Of a DNA stretch of 64,000 bases, positions 12,050 to 25,183 are shown in pieces. Every line of letters starts with the position of its first letter. Positions within the stretch are counted from its first letter, which is position 1. The position numbers and the translations under genes are program-made. The notes under the pieces are model-generated. The model saw only the letters and a list, made by a program, of their open reading frames with translations. It did no database searches and had not been told where the DNA came from. Origin of the DNA: Gibbula magus (Eukaryota > Mollusca > Gastropoda > Trochida > Trochidae); assembly GCA_936450465.1 (NCBI GenBank), contig OW388289.1, positions 79,100,593 through 79,164,592 of the forward strand. The letters run 5' to 3'.

Positions 12050-12830
12050 ATCCTGAAAGCAGTTATAACAAGGTCATGACGAGTGGTACTCCATCAGAAC
12101 GATCATTGATGACAGACAGTTGCAACTGAATCGCATGTTTTCTGTAACATTGTTTTGGGTAATTTGTATCTTTCCCAAGCATCTTCATGTGTTTATATTT
12201 GCAGACAAAACACCATCAGCTGGGAGAAAGAAATCTGAAGCTTCGCATATGTGAGGGTGGGGCCCAGGAGAGAAGTTTAAAACACATGGCTATGTTGAGG
12301 CTGTTGAACTTTCTCTGGATATTGTATGAACATTTATGACCAATCGCATGGGTTTAAGCATGGACATTAAAAAGGAATATAATTCTTATTCATATTGTTT
12401 TAAACAGTCCACTAAAATAATGGCAGCTTTCTTTGAATAATCGAACTTGCACTTTAGTATAAATCTCCCCATCTCCTGTCATGACACAGTTGTTCCTGAT
12501 AATTATATCTCATTGTCGCTAACATCAATGCAACAATGTTAAGTTGAAGCTAAAGATGTCCTGTCACATGTTGCCACACACGATCACCTAGCCTGCTTTC
12601 ATCTGCATATCATGTTCTACTTCACTGTAACTGATTGTTGCTGCCCAGGCAAAGGTCTGTTGTTCAGGAGGTCAACTATTTGTTTTATCACAGCATAGAT
12701 ATTTGCTCTAAGTGATTCCGTAGGAAGGAAGTACGAACATTGTTTGTTGTTTCTGATCCATTTTGTTCTGAAAGAGATGTGAAGAATGTGCTGAATAACA
12801 TATATAACATAACGCTATAACATGCATCAG
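12050..12830 (+). repeat. Module copy M2
   Basis: Closest to M4 (36.19-37.0 kb). Shared blocks are CAACTGAATCGCATGTTTT, GTTTATATTTGCAGACAAAA, GGTTATGTTGAGGCTGTTGA (GGCTATG in M2) and TGTTCTACTTCACTGTAA. If TTTATATTTGCAG is an acceptor, the following bases read KTPSAGRKKSEASHM before AT-GTGAGG, a possible donor; M4 lacks that donor. A second possible exon reads DVLSHVATHD here and DVLSHIQQHD in M4, both running to FYFT. The frames are only partly preserved, so this looks like a decayed gene or conserved non-coding DNA. Confidence 0.45.
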
Positions 12831-13833
12831 AGCTTTCAGCTTTTTGGTTGGTTCGTAACATATCCAGGTGGAAACTTAAAATGATCTATCAGGTACAGCC
12901 ATTGAACGTATATACTATAGGTATATCATATTAATAACCTTTGTGTTTTCTTCACAACCATTGAGGAAAATACCATAGTTGTAGCAGGTTTTATCATTCT
13001 CGTTCTTACAAGCTGCACAACATGGCATCCACGGATTATATTGCAGTTTTAAATATAATTCTCAAATGAAAAATACGTGACTATTTACATTTTGTACCTT
13101 TATGTAATATTACGCATATTGTAATAGTTTGATTGACAATCTTATGAAACGGATGTGGAGAAGCAAGGATTACAGGATATATTTAATCTGGAGTTTCTGG
13201 TTTCTGGTGTCTGATTATTTTTGAAGAACTAGGATTTCGGTAAAATTATGATTCATAAATGTTTGATAACATGTTGGCACCGGCTGACTAACAAAGAAGA
13301 CCCTGATGAGCTAACCAACTTATTATACAATTAGGTATCGCAAAATATAACAATTAGCAAAAATAAGCCTTGACTCATGTTTTAAGATGTAACACTAACA
13401 AATAAAGCAGTTATTGTTATATCAAAATATCTCCTGCAAATCATATCATTTAGCGATATAAAGCCCATTTTAGTCATACATCGACATTTCAACATAGTTA
13501 GCATTACATGTACATAAAAACCAAAAATGACTTAAGGGGTATACATTTACAAATGATGTCATTTCCTCGGTGTGTTATATTGCACAAGTATTTTTTTGTT
13601 GCTACCTGTTTTTGCGTACTATATTGCTTCAATGACCAATATTATGTTGGCGAATGATACCAGGTGACACTGATAATTTCTTTAAAATATCTATTTAATC
13701 TAATCAGAAACCTACTACAATACTCCAGGACAAATGTTAGTTTATCTATATGGTTTAACTACAACGCGACTATTTATACATGTATGATCGTGTTACAGAT
13801 ACCCGAAAACTCGATATGTTACCAAAAATTGGC
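12831..13833. other. No gene seen
   Basis: AT-rich; partly unmatched in copy B. No terminal repeats or splice-supported frames. Confidence 0.5.
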
Positions 13834-14070
13834 TCCATTTACCACCCAAGACAATCACTGAGACCCAACCCGTCATGAGTGCTAGACATTCCATCGACAA
13901 ATAAAAAGAACTTCGGTGACAGGGCTTCCTGTAAAGCAGCACCATGTCTTTGGAACAACCTACCATCAAATATCCAAAACATCGAAGACCTTGAACTGTT
14001 CAAACATGTCCTTAAAACTCAGCAAAAGTGTTGTAAATGGCGCTATATAAATACTAATATTATTTATTAA
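13834..14070 (+). pseudogene. 3' end of a LINE reverse transcriptase (fragment)
   Basis: The frame reads IYHPRQSLRPNPS-stop-VLDIPSTN, then FGDRASCKAAPCLWNNLPSNI, then a LELFKHVLKT segment. This is the typical carboxy end of non-LTR retrotransposon ORF2 (Y-x-P-R-x-x-LR, GDRA, AP-x-LWN-x-LP, F-K-x-x-LKT). It has one in-frame stop and no upstream RT domain, so it is a 5'-truncated, dead copy. It ends in a TATTATTTATTAATAA-like tail. Confidence 0.7.
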
Positions 14071-16890
14071 TAACTATATTTTATCATAAATGAAATGTGT
14101 TTCAATTATACAAGATGTACACATGCTAGTGTTATAGCAATAAATCCTCATACTAATCAGATTCAAAGCATTTCATGAATGGTTGTTAACCATTTGCATG
14201 TTTTCAGACGAGGTGCGCAGATGGTGACGTTCAAATAAATGGATATTACAGTATGTTCATATCGTTACCGACATGTCAATATTCGTCTGATCAATGATAC
14301 TGATTATTCCAGTAAGTCTATATAAAAGGCAATGAATAGTAATATAGACTACATGTACAGACTATAAATGTTAACATTTCGCATCAGGGAAGCTACTCAG
14401 GCGAAACGTGTCTATGATAGCGAATATTGAGTCGGGATTCCTGATAACTATCATATATATTATTGATATTCAAACTCAAATCTCAAACTTCCTACGGACA
14501 CACACACTTATGTATTATTATTTTTCCTAATTCAGTAGCATCAAAGATGTGGAAATTATATTTTTATTGGATACAATCAAATTCATGGTAGAACACAGAT
14601 ATGTTTAATCTCTGTTTTTATGCTGTCACATATTTTGCGTAGAAATGTCTTATGTAGTGTTAATATTTATTATGTATCAACTTTCATTGAAAACCCTTCA
14701 GAGAATAGAGTTTACCAATTAAGTATAGTAAAATTCTGTGTGTCTCTTTGAACGTCCACACGTGACGAAATGGCTGTGTTTTTAGCATAACATTGAATAT
14801 CCTATAACAAAGAAAGATCGTGAGGAACAGTTCCAATGACTCTCTTAAACAGATAAATCGATTCTCATCACATAGGTCAAGATGGTTCAACTTACATTGA
14901 CAGAAAGGGTGTTTGTCGAGTGAATTCCGCTGATTATGTGCTCTATAGTCAATATTTACTTGGAATCCATATTGGATAAGTAAACCTCCAAATACACATT
15001 CCTAATGATTCAAAATAGCTCCTCTTTATGTTTCATTAGGATAAATGATGTCCTATGTCCAAACTTTCATTTTGAGCCAGCATCTTGGAAAAGAAGGCTC
15101 ACAATACTTTATTCATCCTGAGTTATTTCCACATGTAGTATTCGTACGTGTACATTTGTAAAGTAGTACACATTTTCAAAATGGAGAATTATCTTCTGAT
15201 TATCAGTATTATCAGTGATACTGTCATTACTGCCACAACTGTTGATGTACATTTACTGCTCTTGCCTGATTAGTATTAATTGAATTTTAATATTTGGCTA
15301 GTAAAATAGATTAAAGAAAGCCTTTAATTGTAATTTCACGTGTGTCATTGGCGAAACGTAAAGTAAGAGGGGTTGATGGACCAAATGAATCCTTGTAGGT
15401 ACAATAATCTTCAGTATTAGTGCTTTTAGGACAGGGGAAATGTTTCCCGGTTCTGAATCAGACAGGTAATTTGCCACACACAGTAAGCATTTATTGAATT
15501 TCCGAACCAATTTGTCTTGACACAATCAGGCCCAGCTATATTCCCTTAACTAGGAACAAACTAGCAAATGTTTTTCAAACTTCTCTTTTATTTTTGTGTG
15601 TGCTAATGTTACTCTGGTACTTCGAAAAAAAGATATATTCAATGAAATGTATTCAAGGTTTTACTTTACATGGTTAAACATATATAGTGAGAAAAGAAAG
15701 TTAAAAATACGAAATTACAATAAATTATGACAATATAAGCAATATGTTAACCAGTTATAATATGTCATGACAAAGCAGACAAAGTGATCAATAATATGTG
15801 ATGTAGGGAGGAAATGTGTCCTTTCATATAGCAATTAAATTTCTTAAAAAGGTTATACCGCTGCAAGTACAACTTAACATATGTGACATAAAGGAAATTT
15901 CAGAATTATTTTTTATCGGGATACTTGAAAACTTTAAAACTGCAATGTATTTCCTAAATTATTTACATATGTGCTAAATACTGACGAACGTGTTACATGT
16001 CATAAACACGTTTTGAAAACATGTGAGTAACTAACTGGAAAATGAAATCATATTGCAGCAGTTAACAAAATAAACATGCTCTGATGAAATGGAGTAAATA
16101 TTTTTAAAACGGTTTATAAGCTTAAAGTGTCAACGTTTACATTGTTTGCACAAGGATTGTGCAACATTCTCTTATAGGTTACATACATTAAATACCACAT
16201 GAAGTTTTTGCAACATTGATGAAAGCTATTAATTTGAAATGTCTGTCATTACTTTTTTCATGATGGGAATGCGTATTGCATTTACTTCAAAATCACTCAT
16301 GTATGTGCATTCACGTTTTTATATGCTTGTTCACACGTCAAAATGGACTTCTTCTAAGTAATAAATTTTAATTTTGAGTTTAGTTTTAGAGGGTTTATTT
16401 TTTAAAGCATTCTGAAAATATCATTTCCAATTTCAATATCTGAGAGAAGGATTAATGATCATCCAGATCTTTTATCAAACACGTAATGTTTTGAAATCAT
16501 TGAACTGACTTCACTCTAATTGGAAACATCCCAAGTGGTGGAAGCTATTCAGGTCACATCTGAAGAGGTATCGTCTGGGAATATTGACTTATGAGACCTT
16601 TAAGTTTGACTATGTGCTACTATGTCAATACCTTCAGAGTAAATAGACACGTCGCTACATTTAGAGTTAGAGTGCCTTGTTTCATTAATGAATGAGTAAA
16701 CATCTAGAAATATGACAATTGTATATGATGACAACCTGCAGATGTTTTTATTATCACACACGCTCTACATTAATATTACATGAATACATGTTATATATTG
16801 TTTAATGAAAATCCAACCAAGAATTCGAAAATAAGTAATGATTGTCTCAAATCAATTGTCTACTGAGGCTGTTCTCGAATATACACTCCT
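14071..16890. other. No gene seen; collinear with copy B
   Basis: 14520-15180 matches 38350-38960, 15190-15640 matches 41280-41645 across the Tc1 insertion site of B, and 15640-16890 matches 42720-42830 and 44690-45811. Near 14385-14410 a CAGGGAAGCTACTCAGGCGAAACG box resembles the GAAACG-containing box seen near 56.0 kb. Short frames at 14684-14890 and 15298-15525 (minus) have counterparts in B (38.55-38.78 and 41.36-41.59 kb) but no recognisable product. Confidence 0.45.
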
Positions 16891-19232
16891 AACATATAAA
16901 TACACTTTCTTTTCTAGTTATTACATGTATATATTTATGATTGCAAACAAATTCAAAATTTCTATGAAGACAACACAGAAGAATATAGAACAATAACTTC
17001 AGCTTTACAATTGGTGTAAAAGACAAAAAAATCAGCACATCGTCTGATGACAGTAACTAAATGATTCCTAAATCAATACTGCTCGTTCAACAAATAGAAA
17101 TTAAAATGTCTGGAACCCTTAAGCAAAACTGGTTTACATCGTCAGACACGTACATAAGGAAGCAGGCATTGATTGTCAATGACCTGTCGCTTTAAAATGA
17201 CTACCAGGAACAACACTGTCTTGTGATCTATCGCTTATTCTCACTTTCAAATAGAACTGCATGTGTAATTACAGTTAGATGTATTTCCGAATTTAATATT
17301 GTCGCATCCTTTAAACAATACTTTAATGAGTTGCCTCGCAAACTATTGAATACTACAGTTTGAAACGATTAGAAAGATTGTCATTGCTCCAACATAAATG
17401 ACAGAAATGTATCATTATTGCATGTGAATGAAGCCATGTGATTATTAAAAGGCCAACCCAAATATCCCCCCAAATATCTACTATTCACGGACATAGTTAA
17501 CATTTCCCACTAGTAAATCAGTTGCAATTAAGTTTCCTGGACATAGAGAGTCAGAATTGATGTTTGTGTAACATATTCCACTGGTTATGTTTTCTCTCTT
17601 ATGACCGCTAATGTCAAGTTTAATTAATCCACTGACTGCCGATTATCATTTTGGAATAAACAGAGCATAAGGATTAAGATGGGAAATAAAATTCATTTAG
17701 AAACATTTAGATATAATTTATTATGAACAGTTTGATTGCATTAAGTTACAAACAATAGTATGTTATAAAAAACATACCTATAGTACATGAAATATTCATA
17801 GTAGCTAGTGCTAGTTTGCTACATTGTTCATAATAAATACATTTCTACATTGTTTGTATTTACACACCAAATATTAAATATTGATAATTGTAAGATTTGA
17901 TTACTGAACAGATCAACATTTAATATATCCACAGGTACAAATTCGTATAAACTTTAACTATATTTTCTAGACTTTTAGCATTTTATATATTTAAATGATA
18001 TTAAGCCGGCATTTAAGAACCTTGAAAAATATTCTTAAATCCACGGAAACAGTGATGTGAGGTAACAGTTATTACAAATAAATCATGATTTATTCAAACT
18101 GAATTCCAAGTACGTGGGGATTGGAAGCTGCGAGTCCTATTATTTACTACGTTTGACATTGAACACTGACATACATTGAATGTAAATCTCTGGTGTCAAG
18201 TTACAATCATGACATATGATAGTCGTTTGCATTATTAACTGTGAAGAGTTTAATGAGCTTCCTTTTCCCTCTTAGTATATTATACATGTAAAAGTTGCAC
18301 ATATTGTTTTATTTGTTGTCAAATCTCCCTTTGGCAAAACTGATATAATTTTAGTAATGATAAAAAGACTCTCTTCGTGGCAATTCAAACAATATATGAA
18401 TCTTTATGTTATACATTGATAAATATGTTTGCATTGTCTGAACCGGAAACAACGTTAACGGGTATTAATAACAGTATATCCTTTTACTGAAAGGATCTCA
18501 TTTCGTAATTTTCCATTGAGACAAGGATCGGAAATGTAAATAAATCATGCATGACTGGCCAATTATATGTCTGAATCTAAAGTTGGGAATCAAACATTTC
18601 TATGTAGTCACTATTCAATTGATAACAAACGTGTTTCATTATCAGCATTCTCAACTGAACTATGTTAAAAACAGACACATACCTTATTTATTTAAGATAT
18701 AAAATACTTATCTGTCTATATGTAATATCCTTTTCGATTTTAATAATTCTTCAGATGTTCATGATCTCAACTCTTTTAACATGTCAATAGAGAAACTATA
18801 CATATGCCAATGGTATGTTTATGTATATTTGATTCGTCAACTTCATGCTTCTGTTAGCATATGTTGTGTTAACCTTTAAGGATGTGTTGCTTACCTTCTA
18901 AACGATGCTTCAGTAAGGCTTAAACTTATATTGACGAACGTGAATCAAATACAAATAAACGATTCATATAATGTCAACATATGACGTTAATCAAGTATGT
19001 GATTTATGTATTATGTCTATTACGTATGAATATACTATGAATATCCATTAATGACTCAGTAAACAGAACTTTACCAATGTTGGTTTGAGATTGAATAGTG
19101 CAATAACACCAGGTTTCAGAAATTTGTTAAAGTAACATAACACTAAAAGTATGGCCTTTTAATCAGTTCGTGAAGATAAATTGAAATTAGAATGTTAATA
19201 CTCTGTGTGTTTACAAAACTTACTTGATTTGC

Positions 19233-19235
<3 letters not shown>
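16891..19235. other. No gene seen; single-copy spacer
   Basis: AT-rich interval just past the end of copy A. No open frame over 60 codons and no repeat I can delimit. Confidence 0.5.

Positions 19236-19316
<81 letters not shown>
19236..19316. repeat. (TA)n microsatellite, about 40 units
   Basis: Uninterrupted alternating TA run. The reverse-strand frame of Ile-Tyr repeats across it is an artefact. Confidence 0.95.
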
Positions 19317-19321
<5 letters not shown>

Positions 19322-20231
19322 CACACACATTCTTCAGTTATTTATTTGGATGCTTCATATCACGTACATTTAAACGCTTATCTAAATTTGTTAAGCTCAA
19401 TAAGAATGAAATATAGCTTTCTGTTACTCATTCACTCATAATGAATATTATTTTTGCTTAGACCCATTTTAACAGATTGTGTTTGAATGTGCCTTTCAAT
19501 TTGCAATAGTAATGGTCTCAAACTGACGAAATTATAAACATTAGATTTTATTTGAACTAGGTTGGTGGAATTAGAATCATCTGTCATCTAGAGTGAAAGG
19601 TTGAAGAAAGCATTCCACGATAGAACACGGTTGCAAGGGCTGATTAAGGTTCAAGTTAGTCAATAAAATAAATCCCTATGAGAATAGTTTTGTGTGATAT
19701 CAGCAGTCTTGATAGTTAGGTATAGCAGATATATATACTTGTCAATTCCACTGTCTGGGTGCCTAGGTCTATCATGTCATGGTAAACATTCTGTGTTAAA
19801 TGCCCTGATATATATCACGAATGGGTAGGTAATTTGGATATATAATTTGCAACAGACAATGGAATTAGGGGTTTAATGATACAAAGGAATTGTGGTGTGT
19901 CACTATGGTTGATTATTTTAGTTTTAGCTGACTTTAATGAAATTGTTTCAGATGTGTTTCCTCTCATTAATCCAATTCTATCAAACACTGAGCTACTGTT
20001 TTGCTGAATTTACCAATTTTTGGATATCCAAACCCGGTATTGCATTTGGGATCTAAATTTTTTCGTTTTTAAGATGTTGATCTCAAAGCATCCAAAAAAT
20101 ACTGCAAGATTGAAAATGTTATAATTTTTATGGCATCACCTTATGTTAGCGTTATTCTTTCTGGAAAACCTTCATTGTTGCTTCTTCATAGGTAAATTGG
20201 CGGAGTTGCTCTCTGTAAAATGTTTGTTAGA
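19317..20231. other. No gene seen
   Basis: AT-rich; nothing beyond scattered short frames. Confidence 0.5.
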
Positions 20232-20650
20232 AACAAGCAGTTGTCACTAAGGTGACATGATCATTTCAGTTTATTAATAAACATGTCAAAAATTAGAAAT
20301 TTCGCTGTGACCTAGAAAATAACCCAATGGTTACCAACATCTTCCCTAAGATGTGCTTTGTGTTTGTGTGAAATTCCAGTGAAAGGTTATTGACATATCC
20401 CACTAACAAACTTAACATGCACATTAACATGTCGAAAGATTCGAAGTTCCACTGTGACCTTGAGCATAATGTCAAGGTCATCAAAATCTAATCAGCCCTT
20501 TGACTTCCCTTGGAGAAGCGAATGGTTCTTGAGATATTCCGCTGACAAGGGTTAAATGACAAAGTCCCGTACGTGGACGGATGCACGGATGGACGCAGCC
20601 GAATACTATGTCCCCCGCCTCGCGCTAAACTCGTGGCGGGGGATAATAAA
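20232..20650. repeat. AGGTCA-rich dispersed repeat, fullest copy
   Basis: Begins AACAAGCAGTTGTCACTAAG and ends GTCCCCCGCC, then CTAAACTCGTGGCGGGGGAT. The end forms a GC-rich hairpin (CCCCCGCC with GGCGGGGG). Inside are TGACCTTGA and TCAAGGTCA, plus ACGGATGGACGCAGCCGAATACTATG, which recurs in shortened form at 47470-47530. Confidence 0.75.
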
Positions 20651-22669
20651 AGTTGCTCGATCGGAGGCACATAGTGAGAACCTTAACAATCATGTTAGAG
20701 AGCAAACGCTGTAAAACGCTTTGCTAATCCAGACGCTGCCAACACTGACGGTCGTTATTTAGGAGGTTGCATCTGTCCATGCAGGTTTTATGTATCCTCA
20801 ATAGACATACGCAAAGGGAGTAGCATATCCATCACAAAATCATCATTAAGATATGATACGGTAGGTTTAAAAGCGATGAATTCAACAACCACCAATAATA
20901 TCAATAAGACATGATAAGATAAGAGATAATAAATAAGTGTCTCCAAGGTAATTAGTCAACAGAAAGACTATGGTTGTCACATTATGTTAAGTTGTAGGTT
21001 GTAACTGTAACCACTGATATGTTGTTGTTACGCCCCACACCAGAGTCAAAAGTAACAAATGTATATTATCTCTAAATGAATGAGTTCATGTCAAGCATTA
21101 TATTTATGCATATAGACAATGTACACTAATAATATCATATATGATATTGATTAACTTTTTGAGAAAAACTGTTGGAATGAATATAATGAAGAGAATACAT
21201 GTATATGTGTAACAATGTCTCTAGTTATGAACACAGACAACATAAGCATTGAAACATTGGATATTGGTTATAGGGAAATAGCGACTCATATTTTCCCTTC
21301 ATTATTACAATACATGTACATTGTTTTCATATGTTCTTGATATTCAAATGAAACACACCTATTGAAATCTCAGTTTCAGTTAAGTTCACAAGTGTCATAC
21401 CAATGTAAGTAATTAAGTGAGTTATATTTTATGCACATGGTATTGCTTTCAATGATCAAATATTGACATCAGGTTGCAAATTTGCTAGTAATGTCCATTT
21501 TACCTCCTGATATCGCCCAAACTAAATCCAAGAATATAGTAATTTGCCTGTTTACACAGTATCACTGATAATTGATACAGACATGAAGGAGCATAATGAA
21601 CAATAAAGTAACTGTTACTAAAAGCAGACTATATTCATTTGTTTTCTAAATTTCGAATTGAGCCAAAATTTACTGCCTTCTTTCCACAGTAGGGAGAAGC
21701 CACTTGATCTTTCATTTTTTATGTGTACAACGTCATTAGTAGGAGTCTTTTGGAGCATTCTACCATTCACAGTTGTTCATGGCAAACAAAAGTTGGCTTC
21801 AATACGATTAAATTGATGTACGGTATAAGATGTTTACAAACGAGATATTCGTCCTGTGGTCACTTCACAAACTTACTTTTCACATGTAATATTTACATTT
21901 GTATCTCTACAATCGGGCATGATTTCTGTCTGGATAACAGGATGTGGCTGTATTTGTTTGAAGGAAATATTACACTCGATAAGGATGCTGTCTACAGACG
22001 TACGTACATGGGGTTTTAGCTATTGAGGGAAACTCGTTGAATGATGCCTGTAGACCGATCGTCTACATTGTAGTTTACCAGGTTTTAAGAATACTGTCTA
22101 CTCTCATTGCACAATTTACTAATTAGGTACTTTACATAGTTTAAGTCAAGGAGAATTGAGATAATGTACAATAACCATACTACTTTTAAATTGATCAGTA
22201 CTCATTCAGTGTAATCTCTATTAAAATATTTTGTCTGCTGATCATCTAATGTGTATATGTTGGTCAGGAACAGTTATTTGTATGTCCATATTTTCAGAAT
22301 ATTAATATCTATATATTTGATACACTTGCACCTAATGAACGACAACGCAATAACTAGGTCTGGGAGTACTTGTTCAAGGATTGATACTTTGCCATGTATA
22401 TTGTAACTTATCACAGCGACAGTCTTTTCAATATGTGTCCACTTGAAATTGTGGGGGGAAATTACAATGCTTCCTGGAAGAATATGCATTCCTTTCATTC
22501 TGAGAACAATTGCATACAATAAGGAGCAACAACAAGCAAATAATTGAAACACTAGTGATCGCCCATATAAAGCAAGTGAAATCACCTACAATGTGTTGAA
22601 ATTAAGACAGTATTTACTCTGTCACGTTACAATCGAAACAGTTATGAAGTCAGACATCAATATTATGTA
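20651..22669. other. No supported gene; two unexplained open frames
   Basis: The plus-strand frame 21723-22019 (98 codons) and the minus-strand frame 22274-22585 (103 codons) are the longest here. Neither starts with ATG at its 5' limit and neither has clear flanking splice signals or a recognisable domain. The second includes a stretch GSIVISPHNFKWTHIEKTVA that looks protein-like, but I cannot support an exon call. Confidence 0.3.
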
Positions 22670-22776
22670 ATGGAGAATGCATGAGGAGCCGTGGATTCGT
22701 TAAAAATAATCAACGAGCCCCGAAGGGGCGAGTTGATTATTTTTAACGAATCCACGGCTCCTCATGCATTCTCCAT
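22670..22776. repeat. 107-bp near-perfect palindrome
   Basis: Arms run from ATGGAGAATGCATGAGGAG on the left to CTCCTCATGCATTCTCCAT on the right, through CCGTGGATTCGTTAAAAATA. They close on a CCCC-GAA-GGGG core at the centre. By eye only the few bases beside the core are mismatched. It could be a tiny foldback element or the joined ends of a larger one. Confidence 0.9.
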
Positions 22777-23034
22777 CTTAATCCATGTATGTGATTATCT
22801 AGCATTATAGACAATACATTTCAATTATGTAACCTAAAATTGTTTTATCATTTTGCAAATTTCGGTGCCCATTCATTGAATATGGTACACGCACGTGCAT
22901 GGCGCAAAGCGATTTGACTAACAGCCAACGTCCTGCATTTCATGTGTTTCAGCACGACCCTCATGCGTTTCACACTTTACCAGTCTTGTTTTGAATGCAG
23001 GGATCTTACTGACAAACAATCAAATGATTACCAG

Positions 23035-23108
23035 CAGGCCTGGTAGTCTAATAGGTTAGGGCGCTGCGTAACAGACGAAGGGTTACATGTTCGATTCCCG
23101 GGTCAGAC
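23035..23108 (+). repeat. tRNA-like sequence, probable SINE head
   Basis: An A-box-like TAGTCTAATAGG and a B-box-like TGTTCGATTCCC are about 40 bases apart, as in RNA polymerase III internal promoters. The T stem (ACATG against CCCGG) does not pair and the acceptor ends do not match, so it cannot fold as a functional tRNA. Confidence 0.3.
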
Positions 23109-24680
23109 ATTACAAAAATAATCAGATATTTTAAGATTCTAATCAGATATACTAAGACAAAATACATCATTATTGAACAAATTACTTTGTGAGCCATTAC
23201 GATAATGTCAAAACCTGACACCCCTCCTGACTGGATTAGTCAATGACCAGTAGATTCTTAAAAGTAATCCACTGTTAACACAATAGAGTGACGTCATCAC
23301 CGTGGATTAAGCTCGTGTAATATAACAGTAAGAGTACCACATTACAATTAAAAATTGTCATTTATCTCTTATAGATAAAATATGATCAGGCATGCTCTTT
23401 AAAGTTATCTACTTACAACAAGTATTCCCATTGGGCAACTATCATTGCTATAGGTTTTAGATGGGAAAATAGTATTGCCATTTCACGTGATAGAATTTAT
23501 TTCACATTTTCATCTCTGTCGATACTTCACATTACATCTCTTATCATATCAATAAATAGTAAAGTAATGGTATACAGTGTTCATCAACAAACTGTGTTAA
23601 TCACGCAGAATGTACTAGTCATTTTGAGAATATTTAAGCACATCGTAATCTTATATTTGTCTTCTATAAACATAATTTTATCTAAACTCTAGGATAATTT
23701 TATTAACTTTAGAATTAATCAAAGCTGTTATGTAAATGGAAGGAAGGCTAATAACTGAATTACTACTATATCCAATGGATTTGTGTTTACTGAAGTCATG
23801 GAATACGGCAGATCAGACACATTATGGTATACTTATATGATACAATGTATCGTTTATCTCACACTTATACATAGATGTAGCTCCTCTTCATTCTGTGTCT
23901 TTGAAGGCACGATAATAATATTACATTAACCGATGGAAATGTACGATGATATATCACTGCGTAGAACCCGCCGGTAGGGGTGTTTAGCTTCCTCTAATAT
24001 CCTCACCTGATCTAGTTAATCAATTGCCGTATTGCAATATAACCGGATGTCAATGTATTTTAATAGTAAATGCACATATCGAATACATATTTAAAGAACT
24101 TTCAAATAATGTTCTTCCCTTACATGCAATGTTGTTGAGATTATACCAGTGAATTAAACTTACTTGAATGAAACGTGCTACAGTTGTTTTTACTGGACGT
24201 CATGGTTAAGTTAAGTTGTCATATTTAAGGAAATGTTTCCATAATACGGTGAAAGTTTTGGAAGATGATATTTTAGATAAAGGATGAATTGGTGTGTGCA
24301 AAACTTCTTGGAATTACCTAAATACTCTATATGAATAAATCTATATTAAGTATTTTCACGAAAACATCCTAGTTAAAAGCTCGAAATCTTCCGGGCTGCA
24401 CCTTTAAAGCAATATTCACAGAATTTCACATGGGCATGTACACGTACACCTAGGACACACTTATTATTCACAGACATCACTTTAAACTTTATTTTAGGTT
24501 ACTTTAGCATGTTAGTATTGACTAAAAGTTGATACGTTTTATTTTCAAATGAAAATCAAGGAACGAGTCGTACATGTAATTTACATAACCTATATGATCA
24601 CACAGATATGGAGAAATGATTAATTTGTTCAAATAGTACTTGCAGTCCACACTCAACTGCACAAGAAACCTCACAACATT
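23109..24680. other. No gene seen
   Basis: AT-rich. CGTGGATTAAG near 23303 echoes the palindrome arms (CCGTGGATTCG), so 22670-23320 may be one composite repeat. Nothing else is delimited. Confidence 0.4.
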
Positions 24681-25183
24681 TTAAAGGCGCTGTAGCACGT
24701 GTTTCTTACTGAAATAATGTGATCTCACGAAAAGGGAATTACGTGTTGAATAATACCCTTGAATCAACATATACAGTTCTAAAACGAATGCGAATCGATT
24801 CCCAAACGAGCGGCAATTTTAAGGTGTTCACATTAAAATGACCTATCAAAGGTGGTTCAAGTGATCTAACTGATGTAGCGATACCTAATCACTCAAAGTA
24901 GAATTTATGATATATTACCATGATAGAATGGTCTATCATCTTGCTGTCTGAACTCTCAAATTCGCATGAGACCTATAAACGTACCTCTACACCACTGAAC
25001 TGTCGCTTTATACGTCGCATCATTTTCTTTCAATAGGGATAACAGTTGTCTATGTATATGGCTTATCGGGTGGTGTAATGAGATGCTTTACCCTCTTATA
25101 TAACAATATATTGTATAAACTTTAATGATAAATAGCAGATTTGAAAAAATAAATATGCGAAAAACATGCTACAGCGCCTTTAA
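24681..25183. mobile_element. TTAA-flanked MITE (family 2)
   Basis: Ends are TTAA-AGGCGCTGTAGCACG and CATGCTACAGCGCCT-TTAA, inverted and flanked by TTAA. Related in end sequence to family 1 (CAGTAGCACG) but distinct. No coding content. Confidence 0.75.

Larger units (their letters stand above)
1..16890. repeat. Segmental duplication, copy A (left part cut by the window edge)
   Basis: Collinear with 26325-45811. Anchors, A then B: 73 and 26383; 310 and 26590; 2040 and 27360; 2690 and 29430; 4740 and 30040; 6060 and 31630; 6900 and 32530; 10540 and 34570; 11500 and 35680; 12190 and 36355; 14800 and 38640; 15440 and 41480; 15790 and 44740; 16810 and 45725. Similarity is patchy by eye: very high in some 100-230 base islands, weak elsewhere. 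The match is already under way at base 1, so the copy extends left of the window. Similarity stops near 16890. Confidence 0.85.

Noticed and set aside
13834..14070. Active LINE
   Set aside because: Only the carboxy end of the reverse transcriptase ORF remains, with an in-frame stop.
19143..19328. Minus-strand frame rich in Ile-Tyr repeats
   Set aside because: It is a translation of the (TA)n microsatellite.
23035..23108. Functional tRNA gene
   Set aside because: The A and B boxes are present, but the T stem and acceptor stem do not pair; kept only as a SINE-like repeat.
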